DNA from: Methanomicrobia archaeon
Lineage (GTDB): Archaea > Methanobacteriota_B > Thermococci > Methanofastidiosales > NM3
NCBI GenBank assembly: GCA_011372835.1
Contig: DSAJ01000196.1
Span: 1 to 7,597 of the forward strand
Direction: 5' to 3'
DNA: 7,597 nt
The translations under genes and the position numbers were made by a program. This document shows, one piece after another, positions 1-7,597 of this stretch (within the stretch, counting starts at the first letter, position 1; each line of letters opens with the position of its first letter). A model generated the notes under the pieces. That model saw only the letters and a list, made by a program, of their open reading frames with translations. It was not told the origin of the DNA and made no database searches.

Positions 1-2771
1 CCCTGAAGGACTCTGATGGCGACATCATCTTTTACCTCTTTGATGAAAGGCGTGGCAAGGACCATTTTGACAGGGCAAGAGGCGAGCAAGATGGGTGCAG
101 ACATCATATCATCGTCTTCTCACAGGGCGAAGACCGCATGACAATCGATGCCCGCATCGGGGCACACAACTACCATAGGGTCATCAAATCCAGGGATGTC
201 ACAGAACATAGCGTAGCCTTGTTGCATGACGCATTGCAACACCCCAGCGATCTATGGCGGTGGCATAGCTTCTTTGAGCGCAGGGACGTCATCGCACTCC
301 TCGCGTCACATTGTGAAAAGGGCATATCCGCACTGCAGGGAACGCTCAATACCGACGATGCCACTCGTTATGTGCTGCAGTTGCTGCTGCTCGATCACCT
401 TGTGTATCGTGGACACCTCTGTGATAGAGGACCGTTCCAGGCGGTACATGGACGTCCATCTCATGAAGCCGTACCTTGGTCGGAACAGGTCGCTCGCCTT
501 ATAGGTCTCATGGCGTATCCGCCTCACGAAGCTGAAGCGGAGAAGGTGCCACCGTTTGGTCCCTCGATACTCCTTGGTGGCGCCGCTCCTTCTACGAACA
601 TCCCTGATCCGTTCTTCTACTCCGTTGATGAGTGGTCGTTTTTTCCCCTTCCCGTTTCTCGCGGAGAGCTTGATGTCCATGTGATAGCCCACGTTACGGA
701 AGCCATATTGAATCAGGAAAGCCGCAAGACGTGCGGATGCTTCTTTACCCCACAACCGTTGGTGACCCATATGTGCTGGCGTACCATTGTCCCATGTGTC
801 GTATCGATGGCAAACGAAGCCAGCGCAACATCGTACCGCGGAGCGGACGAAGGGCTTCGCTCGGGCGATCCTGCCTGGCTCGATGCGTTCACACATACCC
901 TCCGTAACGTCCGTATCGTCGATCCTTCCTGCGGAAATGGCCATTTCCTCGTAGAGGCCCTGTCAACACTCGTTCGATTGCACGAAGCACTCGTCGACGT
1001 TCATCCTCAGGCAGCAAAGGATATAGACGCCCCCTGGCACTTCATCGAGCACTGCATCTGTGGCGTGGACATCTCTGCGATGCTCGTTGACATGGCGCGC
1101 CTCAGGCTGCGCATGAAGGCCTTATACAGCACAGGTGAGTTAAGGGATGTAGGAGACCGCTGCCATGTGGGCAACGGTGTGCTCGGGACCATACGGCAAG
1201 ATGAGGATGGAAGGACTGCTCCTTCGCATACCACATACGCAGGGGATGGGAGCGTTCAAGGGAGCATGCCCCATGAATGGGCAAAATGGCATGCAGACGT
1301 GTTTTCGAAGCGTGGTGGATTCGACGTCGTCATCGGCAATCCCCCCTATGGCAAGGTCAAGAACCTCGATCTCCCGCGTACCGAGAAGCAAGCCATCTCA
1401 CGCATCTATCGAGAACGATTCCCAACACTAAAAGGCAACATAGAGCACTCGCGTCTCTTCCTTGCGCTCTCCATGGATCTTCTCAGGGAGGGAGGGCACT
1501 GCTCACTCGTCGTTCCCTCTATGGTCTGGGGCGATAGTGATACGCACGAGCTCCGCACACACTACGTGCGACATGTGCTCAGCGAGGTTTACCACTTCCC
1601 ATATGAAACGACCCGTACCATCTTTGGCGGCGCCGTGCTCTTCGAGGTCTCGGTTTTCGTGGGTCGGCTGTGCTCGAATAACATGGACGGCACGATAACA
1701 TTTTTTCCTTCTATATCAGTGCCCGAGATCTTCTCACTGCGATCCATCATGGGCATCGATACGACCATTAACAACATACTCTCCTCATCCCATCTCGCAC
1801 GACTCCCTCTCCCGGTCAGGGGTCAAGGAGGCCACGACATACTTTCCCATATGTCATCGTTCCCTCGGCTGTCCGAGATGAATATGGAAATATTCGTTGG
1901 AAAGGTGGATGAGACACTAGACAGGGAGCATCTCTCAGCGGTACCAACTGAAGAGCTTCTCATCGCAGCAAATCATATCAAGGACTGGCATGTCGAGCTG
2001 GATGGTCTGGGATCGAAACGATGGGTGATACGGGGTGAAGACGTGCGTGCCAGACGGTTGCGCCACCCCATCGCAGGCGCGACGACGGTAGGTGAGCTCA
2101 TGGACGGTTCCCCAAAGATCGTGGGACGGCAGATGGCCCATCGTGGCGAGAAGAAGAAGCTTCACTTCTCCCTTCATTATGGCCACGAGCTCCTTACCAA
2201 CGGTGTCAGGGTCATCATGCTCCCCGATGCTTCAAGGGATGACTATGCCTTTCTTTTGGCAGTTCTCAACAGCAGCGTCGCAAATTGGGTCTTCTCTGCA
2301 TACTCGCTCACATTCAACGTGAAGCCCTATGAGTTGCAGGACCTTCCCCTTCCAACTCCTTCTCGAGAAGAAAAAAGCATCATCAGGATGCTTGTCGAAC
2401 ATGTCCTACTCGCTTTCGAGCTCGAGTGTGGCACGCAGGCGCGTGACTTCTTAGCATCGGTGCTCGACGTGGTGATGGCCGAGCTCTATCTTCTGCATCG
2501 TTTCATAAGCGATACGACCTATGCATATCCTCGAAGCATTCTCATCCCCCTCATCGCACGGTATGTGCGGGGGCTACCCTTCACTACCATTATGGGGTCG
2601 ACACACCATTCCCGGAGCTTGCGAAACAGTGCCAGGTCACAGCTCGTGGAGACATATGCGACGATGCATGCTGACATGGAGCTTCGAGATGCCGCCTTAC
2701 GCGTGCTTACTCATCCTTGGGCACAGAAGGTTTTTCATCACTACGATCGCAGGGCGCGCCCCTTCCCGTAA
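1..2771 (+). CDS. Eco57I/type IIG-like DNA adenine methyltransferase (restriction-modification), 5' partial
   Basis: N6-adenine DNA methyltransferase of the Eco57I/TaqI-like kind, probably the modification and recognition part of a single-chain restriction-modification enzyme. Numbering from the ATG at 138 (877 residues): FFTP, a motif X-like signature, at 202-205; SAM-binding motif I DPSCGNGHF at 262-270; an acidic motif II residue at D311 (GVDIS); catalytic motif IV NPPY at 401-404, preceded by GGFDVVIG. Residues about 620-740 resemble a TaqI-type specificity domain, ending LNSSVANWVFSAYSL then LQDLPLP. The tail holds the helical segment VLDVVMAELYLL (776-787) and about 90 further residues. 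The frame has no stop from base 3, giving about 45 residues before that ATG, and no ribosome binding site precedes it, so the gene almost certainly begins left of the window. No PD-(D/E)XK nuclease motif is visible in the part present. Codon third positions look more mixed and AT-rich than in the neighbours, which hints at acquired DNA. Stop TAA is at 2769-2771. Family call firm; nuclease activity and target site unknown. Confidence 0.85.
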   Translation, partial: LKDSDGDIIFYLFDERRGKDHFDRARGEQDGCRHHIIVFSQGEDRMTIDARIGAHNYHRVIKSRDVTEHSVALLHDALQHPSDLWRWHSFFERRDVIALLASHCEKGISALQGTLNTDDATRYVLQLLLLDHLVYRGHLCDRGPFQAVHGRPSHEAVPWSEQVARLIGLMAYPPHEAEAEKVPPFGPSILLGGAAPSTNIPDPFFYSVDEWSFFPLPVSRGELDVHVIAHVTEAILNQESRKTCGCFFTPQPLVTHMCWRTIVPCVVSMANEASATSYRGADEGLRSGDPAWLDAFTHTLRNVRIVDPSCGNGHFLVEALSTLVRLHEALVDVHPQAAKDIDAPWHFIEHCICGVDISAMLVDMARLRLRMKALYSTGELRDVGDRCHVGNGVLGTIRQDEDGRTAPSHTTYAGDGSVQGSMPHEWAKWHADVFSKRGGFDVVIGNPPYGKVKNLDLPRTEKQAISRIYRERFPTLKGNIEHSRLFLALSMDLLREGGHCSLVVPSMVWGDSDTHELRTHYVRHVLSEVYHFPYETTRTIFGGAVLFEVSVFVGRLCSNNMDGTITFFPSISVPEIFSLRSIMGIDTTINNILSSSHLARLPLPVRGQGGHDILSHMSSFPRLSEMNMEIFVGKVDETLDREHLSAVPTEELLIAANHIKDWHVELDGLGSKRWVIRGEDVRARRLRHPIAGATTVGELMDGSPKIVGRQMAHRGEKKKLHFSLHYGHELLTNGVRVIMLPDASRDDYAFLLAVLNSSVANWVFSAYSLTFNVKPYELQDLPLPTPSREEKSIIRMLVEHVLLAFELECGTQARDFLASVLDVVMAELYLLHRFISDTTYAYPRSILIPLIARYVRGLPFTTIMGSTHHSRSLRNSARSQLVETYATMHADMELRDAALRVLTHPWAQKVFHHYDRRARPFP

Positions 2772-2774
2772 CAG

Positions 2775-2782
2775 TTATAAAT
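2775..2782 (+). promoter_or_regulatory. TATA-like box for the DEDDy exonuclease gene
   Basis: TTATAAAT lies in the 32-bp gap after the methyltransferase stop. Its centre is about 25-26 bp upstream of the ATG at 2804, which is the normal archaeal TATA-to-transcription-start distance, so the transcript may begin at or very near the start codon (leaderless). This is inference from spacing; a GTGGGGG run just before the ATG could alternatively act as a weak ribosome binding site. Confidence 0.5.
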
Positions 2783-2803
2783 CGAATGTACCGAGTGGGG
2801 GCA

Positions 2804-3559
2804 ATGATAGAACGTACGTTCATCCTCTTGGATGGCATCGGTGACAAGATGGAGCATACGCTCTGGAACAACGGCATCGCCACGTGGGACGATTTCCTCG
2901 CCTGCTCATCGGTGCCGCGGATCTCTACTCAAAGAAAGGCGCTCTACGACAAGGACCTCTGCAAGGCGAATGCGAATCTCTCTGTCAGAAACGGCGACTT
3001 CTTTGCTCACCGGCTCCCCGGCAACGAACACTGGCGCCTCTTCGAGACGTTCAGGGACGATATCGTCTACCTCGACATCGAGACGACGGGTCATTTCGCA
3101 GGCAACGCGACAACGGTCGTGGGCCTCTACGACGGCGCGACGTTCAAGGCGTTCGTGCGAGGCAAGGACCTTACGCGCGAGGCGCTGGCATCGGCGCTTG
3201 ACGGCAAGAAGATGGTCGTCACGTTCTTCGGCCGTGGATTTGACATCCCCGTGCTGCTGCAGGAGTTTGACATCTCCGTACCGCCGCTTCACTTCGACCT
3301 CTGCTTTGCGGGCAAGCGTCTCAACATGCATGGAGGGCTCAAGGTGATCGAGCGGGAACTCGGGATATGCCGTTCCGACGACACGCAGGGTCTGTCCGGT
3401 GCCGATGCCGTGCGTTTGTGGTACCGCTACAAGCGGCATGATGACGAGTCTGCGCTCTCAACGCTGCTCCAGTACAACAAGGAGGACGTTGTGAATCTGG
3501 AATATCTCGCTTCAAAAATATTCGAATCACTAAAAACCAAAGTAACAGGGAGTTTCTGA
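2804..3559 (+). CDS. YprB/RNase H-like DEDDy 3'-5' exonuclease domain protein
   Basis: Predicted exonuclease of the ribonuclease H-like YprB group (RNase_H_2 domain), 251 residues from the ATG at 2804. Visible DEDDy residues: Exo I LDIETTG with D91 and E93; a candidate Exo II aspartate at D147 in GRGFDIPVL, with D165 (HFDLC) close by; Exo III Y224-x3-D228 in YNKEDVVNL. The tyrosine form of motif III puts it in the DEDDy subgroup, which includes the proofreading exonuclease domains of family B polymerases. Residues 1-35 (FILLDGIGDKMEHTLWNNGI onward) carry a GIG hairpin resembling helix-hairpin-helix nucleic-acid-binding segments and are typical of this family's N-terminus. The frame also offers an ATG at 2786 and one at 2717 inside the preceding gene; 2804 is chosen because the protein then begins directly with the family-like TFILLDGIG segment and fits the TATA spacing. 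It starts 33 bp after the methyltransferase but has its own TATA-like box. Real substrate (DNA or RNA) is not known from the sequence. Confidence 0.85.
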   Translation: MIERTFILLDGIGDKMEHTLWNNGIATWDDFLACSSVPRISTQRKALYDKDLCKANANLSVRNGDFFAHRLPGNEHWRLFETFRDDIVYLDIETTGHFAGNATTVVGLYDGATFKAFVRGKDLTREALASALDGKKMVVTFFGRGFDIPVLLQEFDISVPPLHFDLCFAGKRLNMHGGLKVIERELGICRSDDTQGLSGADAVRLWYRYKRHDDESALSTLLQYNKEDVVNLEYLASKIFESLKTKVTGSF

Positions 3560-3605
3560 ATCGTACGACACATGACACAAGTTCCACAAAAAAAGAGGCG
3601 CAAGT

Positions 3606-3615
3606 TAGTTAACTA
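3606..3615. repeat. 10-bp perfect palindrome at the edge of the NYN promoter
   Basis: TAGTTAACTA reads the same on both strands and overlaps the first bases of the TATA-like box at 3614-3622. Position over the TFB recognition element region makes it a candidate repressor site, but a palindrome this short in AT-rich DNA can arise by chance. Confidence 0.35.
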
Positions 3616-3622
3616 TTTAAAT
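3614..3622 (+). promoter_or_regulatory. TATA-like box for the NYN-domain gene
   Basis: TATTTAAAT sits in the AT-rich 111-bp gap (3560-3670) and matches the archaeal TTTAWATA-type consensus. About 26 bp downstream places the transcript start near 3643-3645, leaving a leader of roughly 27 bases that contains the tandem 9-mer and the GGTGA ribosome binding site. Confidence 0.6.
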
Positions 3623-3635
3623 TTGCACAAGCAAA
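3622..3635. repeat. Inverted repeat between TATA box and predicted transcript start
   Basis: TTTGC-ACAA-GCAAA: perfect 5-bp arms with a 4-base spacer. It lies from about -22 to -9 relative to the predicted start, where a bound repressor would block polymerase recruitment. Too short and too little T-rich sequence follows for it to be a terminator. Operator function is inferred from position only. Confidence 0.35.
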
Positions 3636-3642
3636 CATAATG

Positions 3643-3660
3643 TATTACATCTATTACATC
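3643..3660 (+). repeat. Tandem duplication of TATTACATC
   Basis: Two exact, adjacent copies of the 9-mer TATTACATC (3643-3651 and 3652-3660) fill the predicted leader, directly before the ribosome binding site. It may be a replication-slippage duplication or part of a binding site; nothing in the sequence decides between these. Confidence 0.6.
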
Positions 3661-3665
3661 GGTGA
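3661..3665 (+). promoter_or_regulatory. Ribosome binding site that favours the TTG start of the NYN gene
   Basis: GGTGA, complementary to the 3' end of archaeal 16S rRNA, lies 5 bases before the TTG at 3671. It lies only 1 base before the out-of-frame ATG at 3667, too close for normal use. The same GGTGA core precedes gyrB at 6 bases. Confidence 0.6.
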
Positions 3666-3670
3666 TATGA

Positions 3671-4198
3671 TTGCCACGATTGACAAATATAAAGAGCGCC
3701 GGTAAGGACATCAGCCGTTATGTTGGTTCCATGTACCGGAAGGAAAAGAAGGAGGAGAAAAAGATCGGCCTGCTCGTCGATGGGCCCAACATCCTCCGGA
3801 GAGAGTTTGCCATTGATTTGGAGGACATCCGCAGGATCCTCGACGACCTTGGGGACATCCGCATCGCCAAGGTGTTTCTAAATCAGTTTGCCTCCCAGGG
3901 CCTTATCGAGGCCATATCCAATCAGGGTTTTGATGTCATCATCGTTACCGGCGATACCGACGTGCGCATCGGCGTCGATGCGATGGAGGTCATCTTCATG
4001 GACAGCATCAACACAGTTGCGCTTGCAACGCGCGATGCCGACTTCCTTCCCATACTCATCAAGGCCAAGGAACACGGAAAGGAGACCATCGTCATCGGCG
4101 CCGACCCGGGGTTTTCCGTGGCATTGCAAAACGCCGCAGATTACGTTATCAAGATGGGTGGCGAAGAAGTGAAGCGCGACGACGAGGTCTACTTGTAA
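3671..4198 (+). CDS. NYN/PIN-like domain protein (TIGR00288-like)
   Basis: Small protein of 175 residues with a single NYN domain, a metal-dependent PIN-like nuclease fold; members of this archaeal family are largely uncharacterised and RNA cleavage is presumed from fold. Acidic residues placed as in NYN sites: D37 in LLVDGPN, D95/D97 in VTGDTD, D103 in GVDAMEV, and D122/D124 in TRDADFLPIL, corresponding to the usual SGDxDF motif. Residues 22-31 (YRKEKKEEKK) form a highly charged segment before the domain that could contact RNA. The domain occupies nearly all the rest, so this is full length for the family. The TTG start is chosen for the GGTGA site 5 bases upstream; the first in-frame ATG is at 3731 (residue 21) without a ribosome binding site. 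An ATG at 3667 in another frame overlaps the start and runs 12 codons to TAA at 3703-3705. The gene has its own promoter and ends tail to tail with gyrB, 14 bp away. Family call strong; first ~12 residues uncertain. Confidence 0.85.
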   Translation: MPRLTNIKSAGKDISRYVGSMYRKEKKEEKKIGLLVDGPNILRREFAIDLEDIRRILDDLGDIRIAKVFLNQFASQGLIEAISNQGFDVIIVTGDTDVRIGVDAMEVIFMDSINTVALATRDADFLPILIKAKEHGKETIVIGADPGFSVALQNAADYVIKMGGEEVKRDDEVYL

Positions 4199-4212
4199 TC
4201 CCCTTTTCCCAT
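4199..4212. other. 14-bp convergent gap between the NYN gene and gyrB
   Basis: The two genes face each other with only 14 bases between stop codons. The plus strand has CCCCTTTTCCC, a single short T-run, and no hairpin. Transcripts from either side probably terminate inside, or run into, the opposite gene, giving overlapping antisense 3' ends; this is inferred from spacing. Confidence 0.5.
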
Positions 4213-6102
4213 TCATATGTCGAGGACGGTCACGGAGGCCGCATGGGTCTTGATGAACTCCTTTCGGGGTTCGACCTTTTCTCCCATGAGTATCGTGAAT
4301 ATCTCGTCCGCGGCGACGGCATCCTCCGAGGTCACCTTCATGAGCTTTCGATACTCCGGATTCATCGTCGTTTCCCAGAGCTGGTCGGGGTTCATCTCGC
4401 CAAGACCCTTGTAGCGCTGGACGCTGTAGTTGGGACCTAGCTCCTCGCCGATGCGTTTGCGCTGCTCTTCATTGAACGCATAGCGTTCCGTCTTGCCCTT
4501 CTTGAGCTTGTAGAGTGGCGGCTGTGCGATGTAGATGTACCCTGCATCGATGAGGTGTTTCATGTACCTGTAGAAGAACGTGAGCAAAAGCGTCCTGATA
4601 TGTGCCCCATCGACGTCCGCATCCGTCATGATGATGATCTTGTGATAGCGTGCCTTTGACACGTCAAACTCGTTGCCTATGCCCGTGCCGATGGCCGTTA
4701 TCAAGGCAAAGATCTCCTTGTTCTTGAATATCTTGTCGATGCGCGCCTTCTCAACGTTGAGGATCTTTCCGCGCAGAGGAAGCACCGCCTGTGTGTGCCG
4801 GTCGCGGGCCTGCTTGGCAGAGCCGCCTGCCGAGTCACCCTCGACGATGAAGACCTCGCTCTTCGAAGGGTCCTTGTTCGAGCAGTCGGCAAGCTTACCA
4901 GGAAGTGCCGATGACTCGAGCACGTTCTTCCTCCTGGTGAGCTCGCGTGCCTTGCGCGCCGCCTCTCGCGCCTGCGACGCAACGGACGCTTTCTCAATGA
5001 TCTTGCGTGCGATCGACGGATTCTCCTCGAGGAACTCTCCGAGGGACTGGGTGACCATCGACTCGACGATGCCGCGCACGTTGCTGTTGCCCAGCTTCAT
5101 CTTCGTCTGCCCCTCGAACTGGGGGTCGGGGATCTGGACGTTTATCACACAGGTAAGCCCTTCCCTGCAGTCCTCGCCCGAAAGCGAAGCGCCGTTTTTG
5201 AGAATGTTGTTGTCACGGGAGTAATCGTTGAGCGATCTCGTGAGCGCGGCCTTGAATCCGCTCAGGTGCGTCCCACCCTCGATGGTGTTGATGCTGTTGA
5301 CGAATGTGTAGATCGTCTCGGAAAACGACGTGCTGTACTGCATCGCTATCTCTACGCTCACCGCCTCCTTGGTGTTGGAGAGAAAGATAGGTTTCTCATG
5401 CAGCACCTCCTTGTTCGCGTTGAGCTTTTCCACGAACGAAACGATGCCGCCGTCGTACTTGAAGTACTTCTCCTTGTTGACACGCTCGTCCCTTAAGACG
5501 ATCTCGATGCCCCTGTTGAGGAACGCTAGCTCGCGCAGGCGATTGGCGAGCACGTCAAAGGTGAAGTCGATGTTCTCGAAGATGCCGCTGTCTGCTTTGA
5601 ACGAGATCTCAGTCCCTGTCTCGTCGGCATCGCCAATGACCTTCATCTCGGTCTTTGGCACTCCCTTCTCGTAGCGCTGGTAATAGACCTTGCCGTCCCT
5701 TCTCACCTTGACCTCGAGCCATTCTGACAGCGCGTTGACCACGGAGACGCCGACACCATGGAGGCCGCCTGAGACCTTGTATGTCTTGTTGTCGAACTTT
5801 CCCCCGGCGTGAAGCTTTGTCATGACGATCTCGAGCGCAGGCTTCCCGGAAAGCATGTGCGTGTCGGTGGGAATGCCACGTCCATCATCTGTGATGGTGA
5901 CGGTGTTGTCGTTTCCTATCTTGACGGTGATGACGGAGCAAAACCCTGCCAGTGCCTCGTCGATACTGTTGTCCACGACCTCATAGACCATGTGGTGGAG
6001 CCCTCGAGCGTCCGTTGACCCTATATACATCGCAGGGCGCTTTCGTACTGCCTCCAACCCCTCGAGCACTTGGATATCGTTTGCACTATATTCATTTGTC
6101 AT
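4213..6102 (-). CDS. gyrB: DNA gyrase subunit B
   Basis: ATPase subunit of type IIA topoisomerase DNA gyrase, which introduces negative supercoils with GyrA. It has 629 residues, the length of the short GyrB form without the insertion found in E. coli. GHKL ATPase: N-box E41 to N45 in EVVDNSIDEA, DDGRGIP at 72-78, GGLHGVG at 112-118, and the transducer lysine K334 in QTKMKLGN. TOPRIM domain: EGDSAGG at 421-427 with catalytic E421, PLRGKILNVEKA at 442-453, and the metal-binding aspartates of DADVDG at 494-499. The C-terminal GyrA-contact segment shows YKGLGEM (564-570) and QLWETTMNP (574-582). All key residues are present, so it should be active. The ATG at 6102 has GGTGA 6 bases upstream and a TATA-like box at normal distance, so it has its own promoter although it follows the CoA ligase gene by 87 bp. 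gyrA is not next to it: downstream is the convergent NYN gene. ParE/Top6B are alternatives, but the motifs and length favour GyrB. Confidence 0.97.
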   Translation of the reverse strand: MTNEYSANDIQVLEGLEAVRKRPAMYIGSTDARGLHHMVYEVVDNSIDEALAGFCSVITVKIGNDNTVTITDDGRGIPTDTHMLSGKPALEIVMTKLHAGGKFDNKTYKVSGGLHGVGVSVVNALSEWLEVKVRRDGKVYYQRYEKGVPKTEMKVIGDADETGTEISFKADSGIFENIDFTFDVLANRLRELAFLNRGIEIVLRDERVNKEKYFKYDGGIVSFVEKLNANKEVLHEKPIFLSNTKEAVSVEIAMQYSTSFSETIYTFVNSINTIEGGTHLSGFKAALTRSLNDYSRDNNILKNGASLSGEDCREGLTCVINVQIPDPQFEGQTKMKLGNSNVRGIVESMVTQSLGEFLEENPSIARKIIEKASVASQAREAARKARELTRRKNVLESSALPGKLADCSNKDPSKSEVFIVEGDSAGGSAKQARDRHTQAVLPLRGKILNVEKARIDKIFKNKEIFALITAIGTGIGNEFDVSKARYHKIIIMTDADVDGAHIRTLLLTFFYRYMKHLIDAGYIYIAQPPLYKLKKGKTERYAFNEEQRKRIGEELGPNYSVQRYKGLGEMNPDQLWETTMNPEYRKLMKVTSEDAVAADEIFTILMGEKVEPRKEFIKTHAASVTVLDI

Positions 6103-7597
6103 GAAAATTCACCGTCAGAAGGTATGGTATTACCACTGAATTGTAGTTTAAAAATATTGCTATTCGTCTGGTTCGCGGATAAAATTCCATTATTCGTTCC
6201 AGACGTGTTCGCGCTTGTCGATGATGCGTTTGGCTTTGTGGGTCGCGCGCGGCAGCGTGTCCTCGTCGTAGACCACTATCCGCGTGGAGACGCCGAGTGT
6301 CGCTTTGATGTCGTGCTGGATCTTTTGTTCAAGCTGGGCGAGATTGCCTTTGAATCTATCGACGTGTTCCGTCTCCACTGTGAGCGAATCAAGGTGATTT
6401 TCCCGTGTCACGAGGAGCCGGTACTCGCCGGTAAGGTCCTCGTTCGAGCGAATGATCGATTCGATTGCAGAGGGCATCACGTTGACGCCCTTGATGATGA
6501 GCATGTCGTCGACACGCCCGTGAATGCCGGTCAGCCGCAGGTGTGTCCTTCCGCACGAGCACTGGTCCGTCTCGTAGGTGACGATGTCGCCCGTCCTGAA
6601 TCGGATGAGGGGCCGTGCCTCCTTCCTGAGCGTCGTAAGGTACATCTCCCCCTTTTCGCCCTCTGCGACGTGCTCGTTCGTTTCGGGGTCGATCACCTCG
6701 AGGAGCATGTGGTCCTCCGCAAGGTGGAGGCCCTCCTTGGCAGTGCATTCACCAGCGCAGGCGCCGAAGATGTCCGAGATACCGTAATAGTCGTGCACGC
6801 TGGCGTTCCAGAGCGATTCGATGCGCCGCCTGGTCGTCTCGATCGATCCTCCCGGCTCCCCCGCGACGAAGAGGCGTTTGATCGACGATGCGGCGGGGTC
6901 GAATCCTATCTTCTCTGCCGTCTCGCCGAGATACCACGCATACGAGGGCGTGGTCCAGATGACTGTGGGCTTGAACTGATCGATGATCTTTATGAGACGT
7001 TCTGACGGTATCGTGCCCGCATGGATGGAGAGCGCTCCGACCTTCTGGGCACCGAGCACGCATGGTCCGCCCACGAACAGTGAGAAGTTGAGCGCATGAC
7101 AGTACCTGTCGGTGTTGCGAAGGCCCGAGGAATAGAAGAGGCGCGCCTCATAATCGATCCATTCATCGAAGTCGAGCTGGGTGAACGGCGATGCCGTGGG
7201 CGCCCCTGTCGATCCAGAGGATGCGGAGATGTAGACGACCTTCTCCTCCGGTACGCATAGCATCCTTCCAAGCGGGGGCATGACCTCCTGGTCCTTTCGG
7301 ATGTCATCCTTGTCGCATGCAGGGAGTCGCGCTATGTCCTGCATCGTGCGTACGTCCCTGCACTCCTTGGGTATGTGGCGCGCATAATACGGACTTTGTT
7401 TCACTGCATGGCGTACCGTTGCCCGCATCTTCTTGAGCTGGTACTCCTCAAGTTCCTCGCGTGGCATTGTCTCTATGGGGTCCCAGTATGTCATCGTGTG
7501 ATTCACTCCCAGTAGCACAAAAGATTGAAGTAGTATTAATATAGTTTATTGTATGAAATATTCTTATCCTACTTCTTTATTCTCATCAGTACTTAAG

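Overview
The window looks like part of a euryarchaeal chromosome. The support is a bacterial-type gyrase B subunit, an archaeal-type NYN-domain protein (TIGR00288-like), and AT-rich archaeal TATA-like boxes about 26 bp upstream of the predicted transcript starts, with GGTGA/GGAG-type ribosome binding sites in three of four cases. Coding DNA is moderately GC-rich and the gaps are sharply AT-rich. A methanogen or Thermoplasmatota-related lineage is plausible, but the sequence does not settle the genus.

Layout. Positions 1-2771 (+) hold the 3' part of a large Eco57I/type IIG-like DNA adenine methyltransferase (restriction-modification enzyme). Its reading frame is open to the left edge, so the true start and any N-terminal nuclease domain lie outside. 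Positions 2804-3559 (+) encode a YprB-like DEDDy exonuclease with an N-terminal GIG hairpin-like segment; its TATA box suggests a leaderless transcript. A 111-bp AT-rich gap follows, with a promoter, two small inverted repeats and a tandem 9-mer. Positions 3671-4198 (+) encode a PIN-like NYN protein that probably starts at TTG. Fourteen bp later, tail to tail, gyrB ends (6102-4213, -). Upstream of gyrB on the same strand is a phenylacetate-CoA ligase family gene (7494-6190, -); each of these two has its own promoter and ribosome binding site.

How the genes relate. Three consecutive plus-strand genes act, or are predicted to act, on nucleic acids: a DNA methyltransferase, a DEDDy nuclease and a NYN/PIN nuclease. 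Each of the last two has its own promoter-like element, so they are not an obvious operon. gyrB is a core topology gene without gyrA beside it, and the CoA ligase is metabolic. The restriction gene is the accessory component; the rest looks like core genome. I found no RNA gene, CRISPR array, insertion sequence or attachment site. No new multi-gene system can be shown from this window. The best leads are the start region and promoter of the NYN gene and the truncated restriction enzyme.
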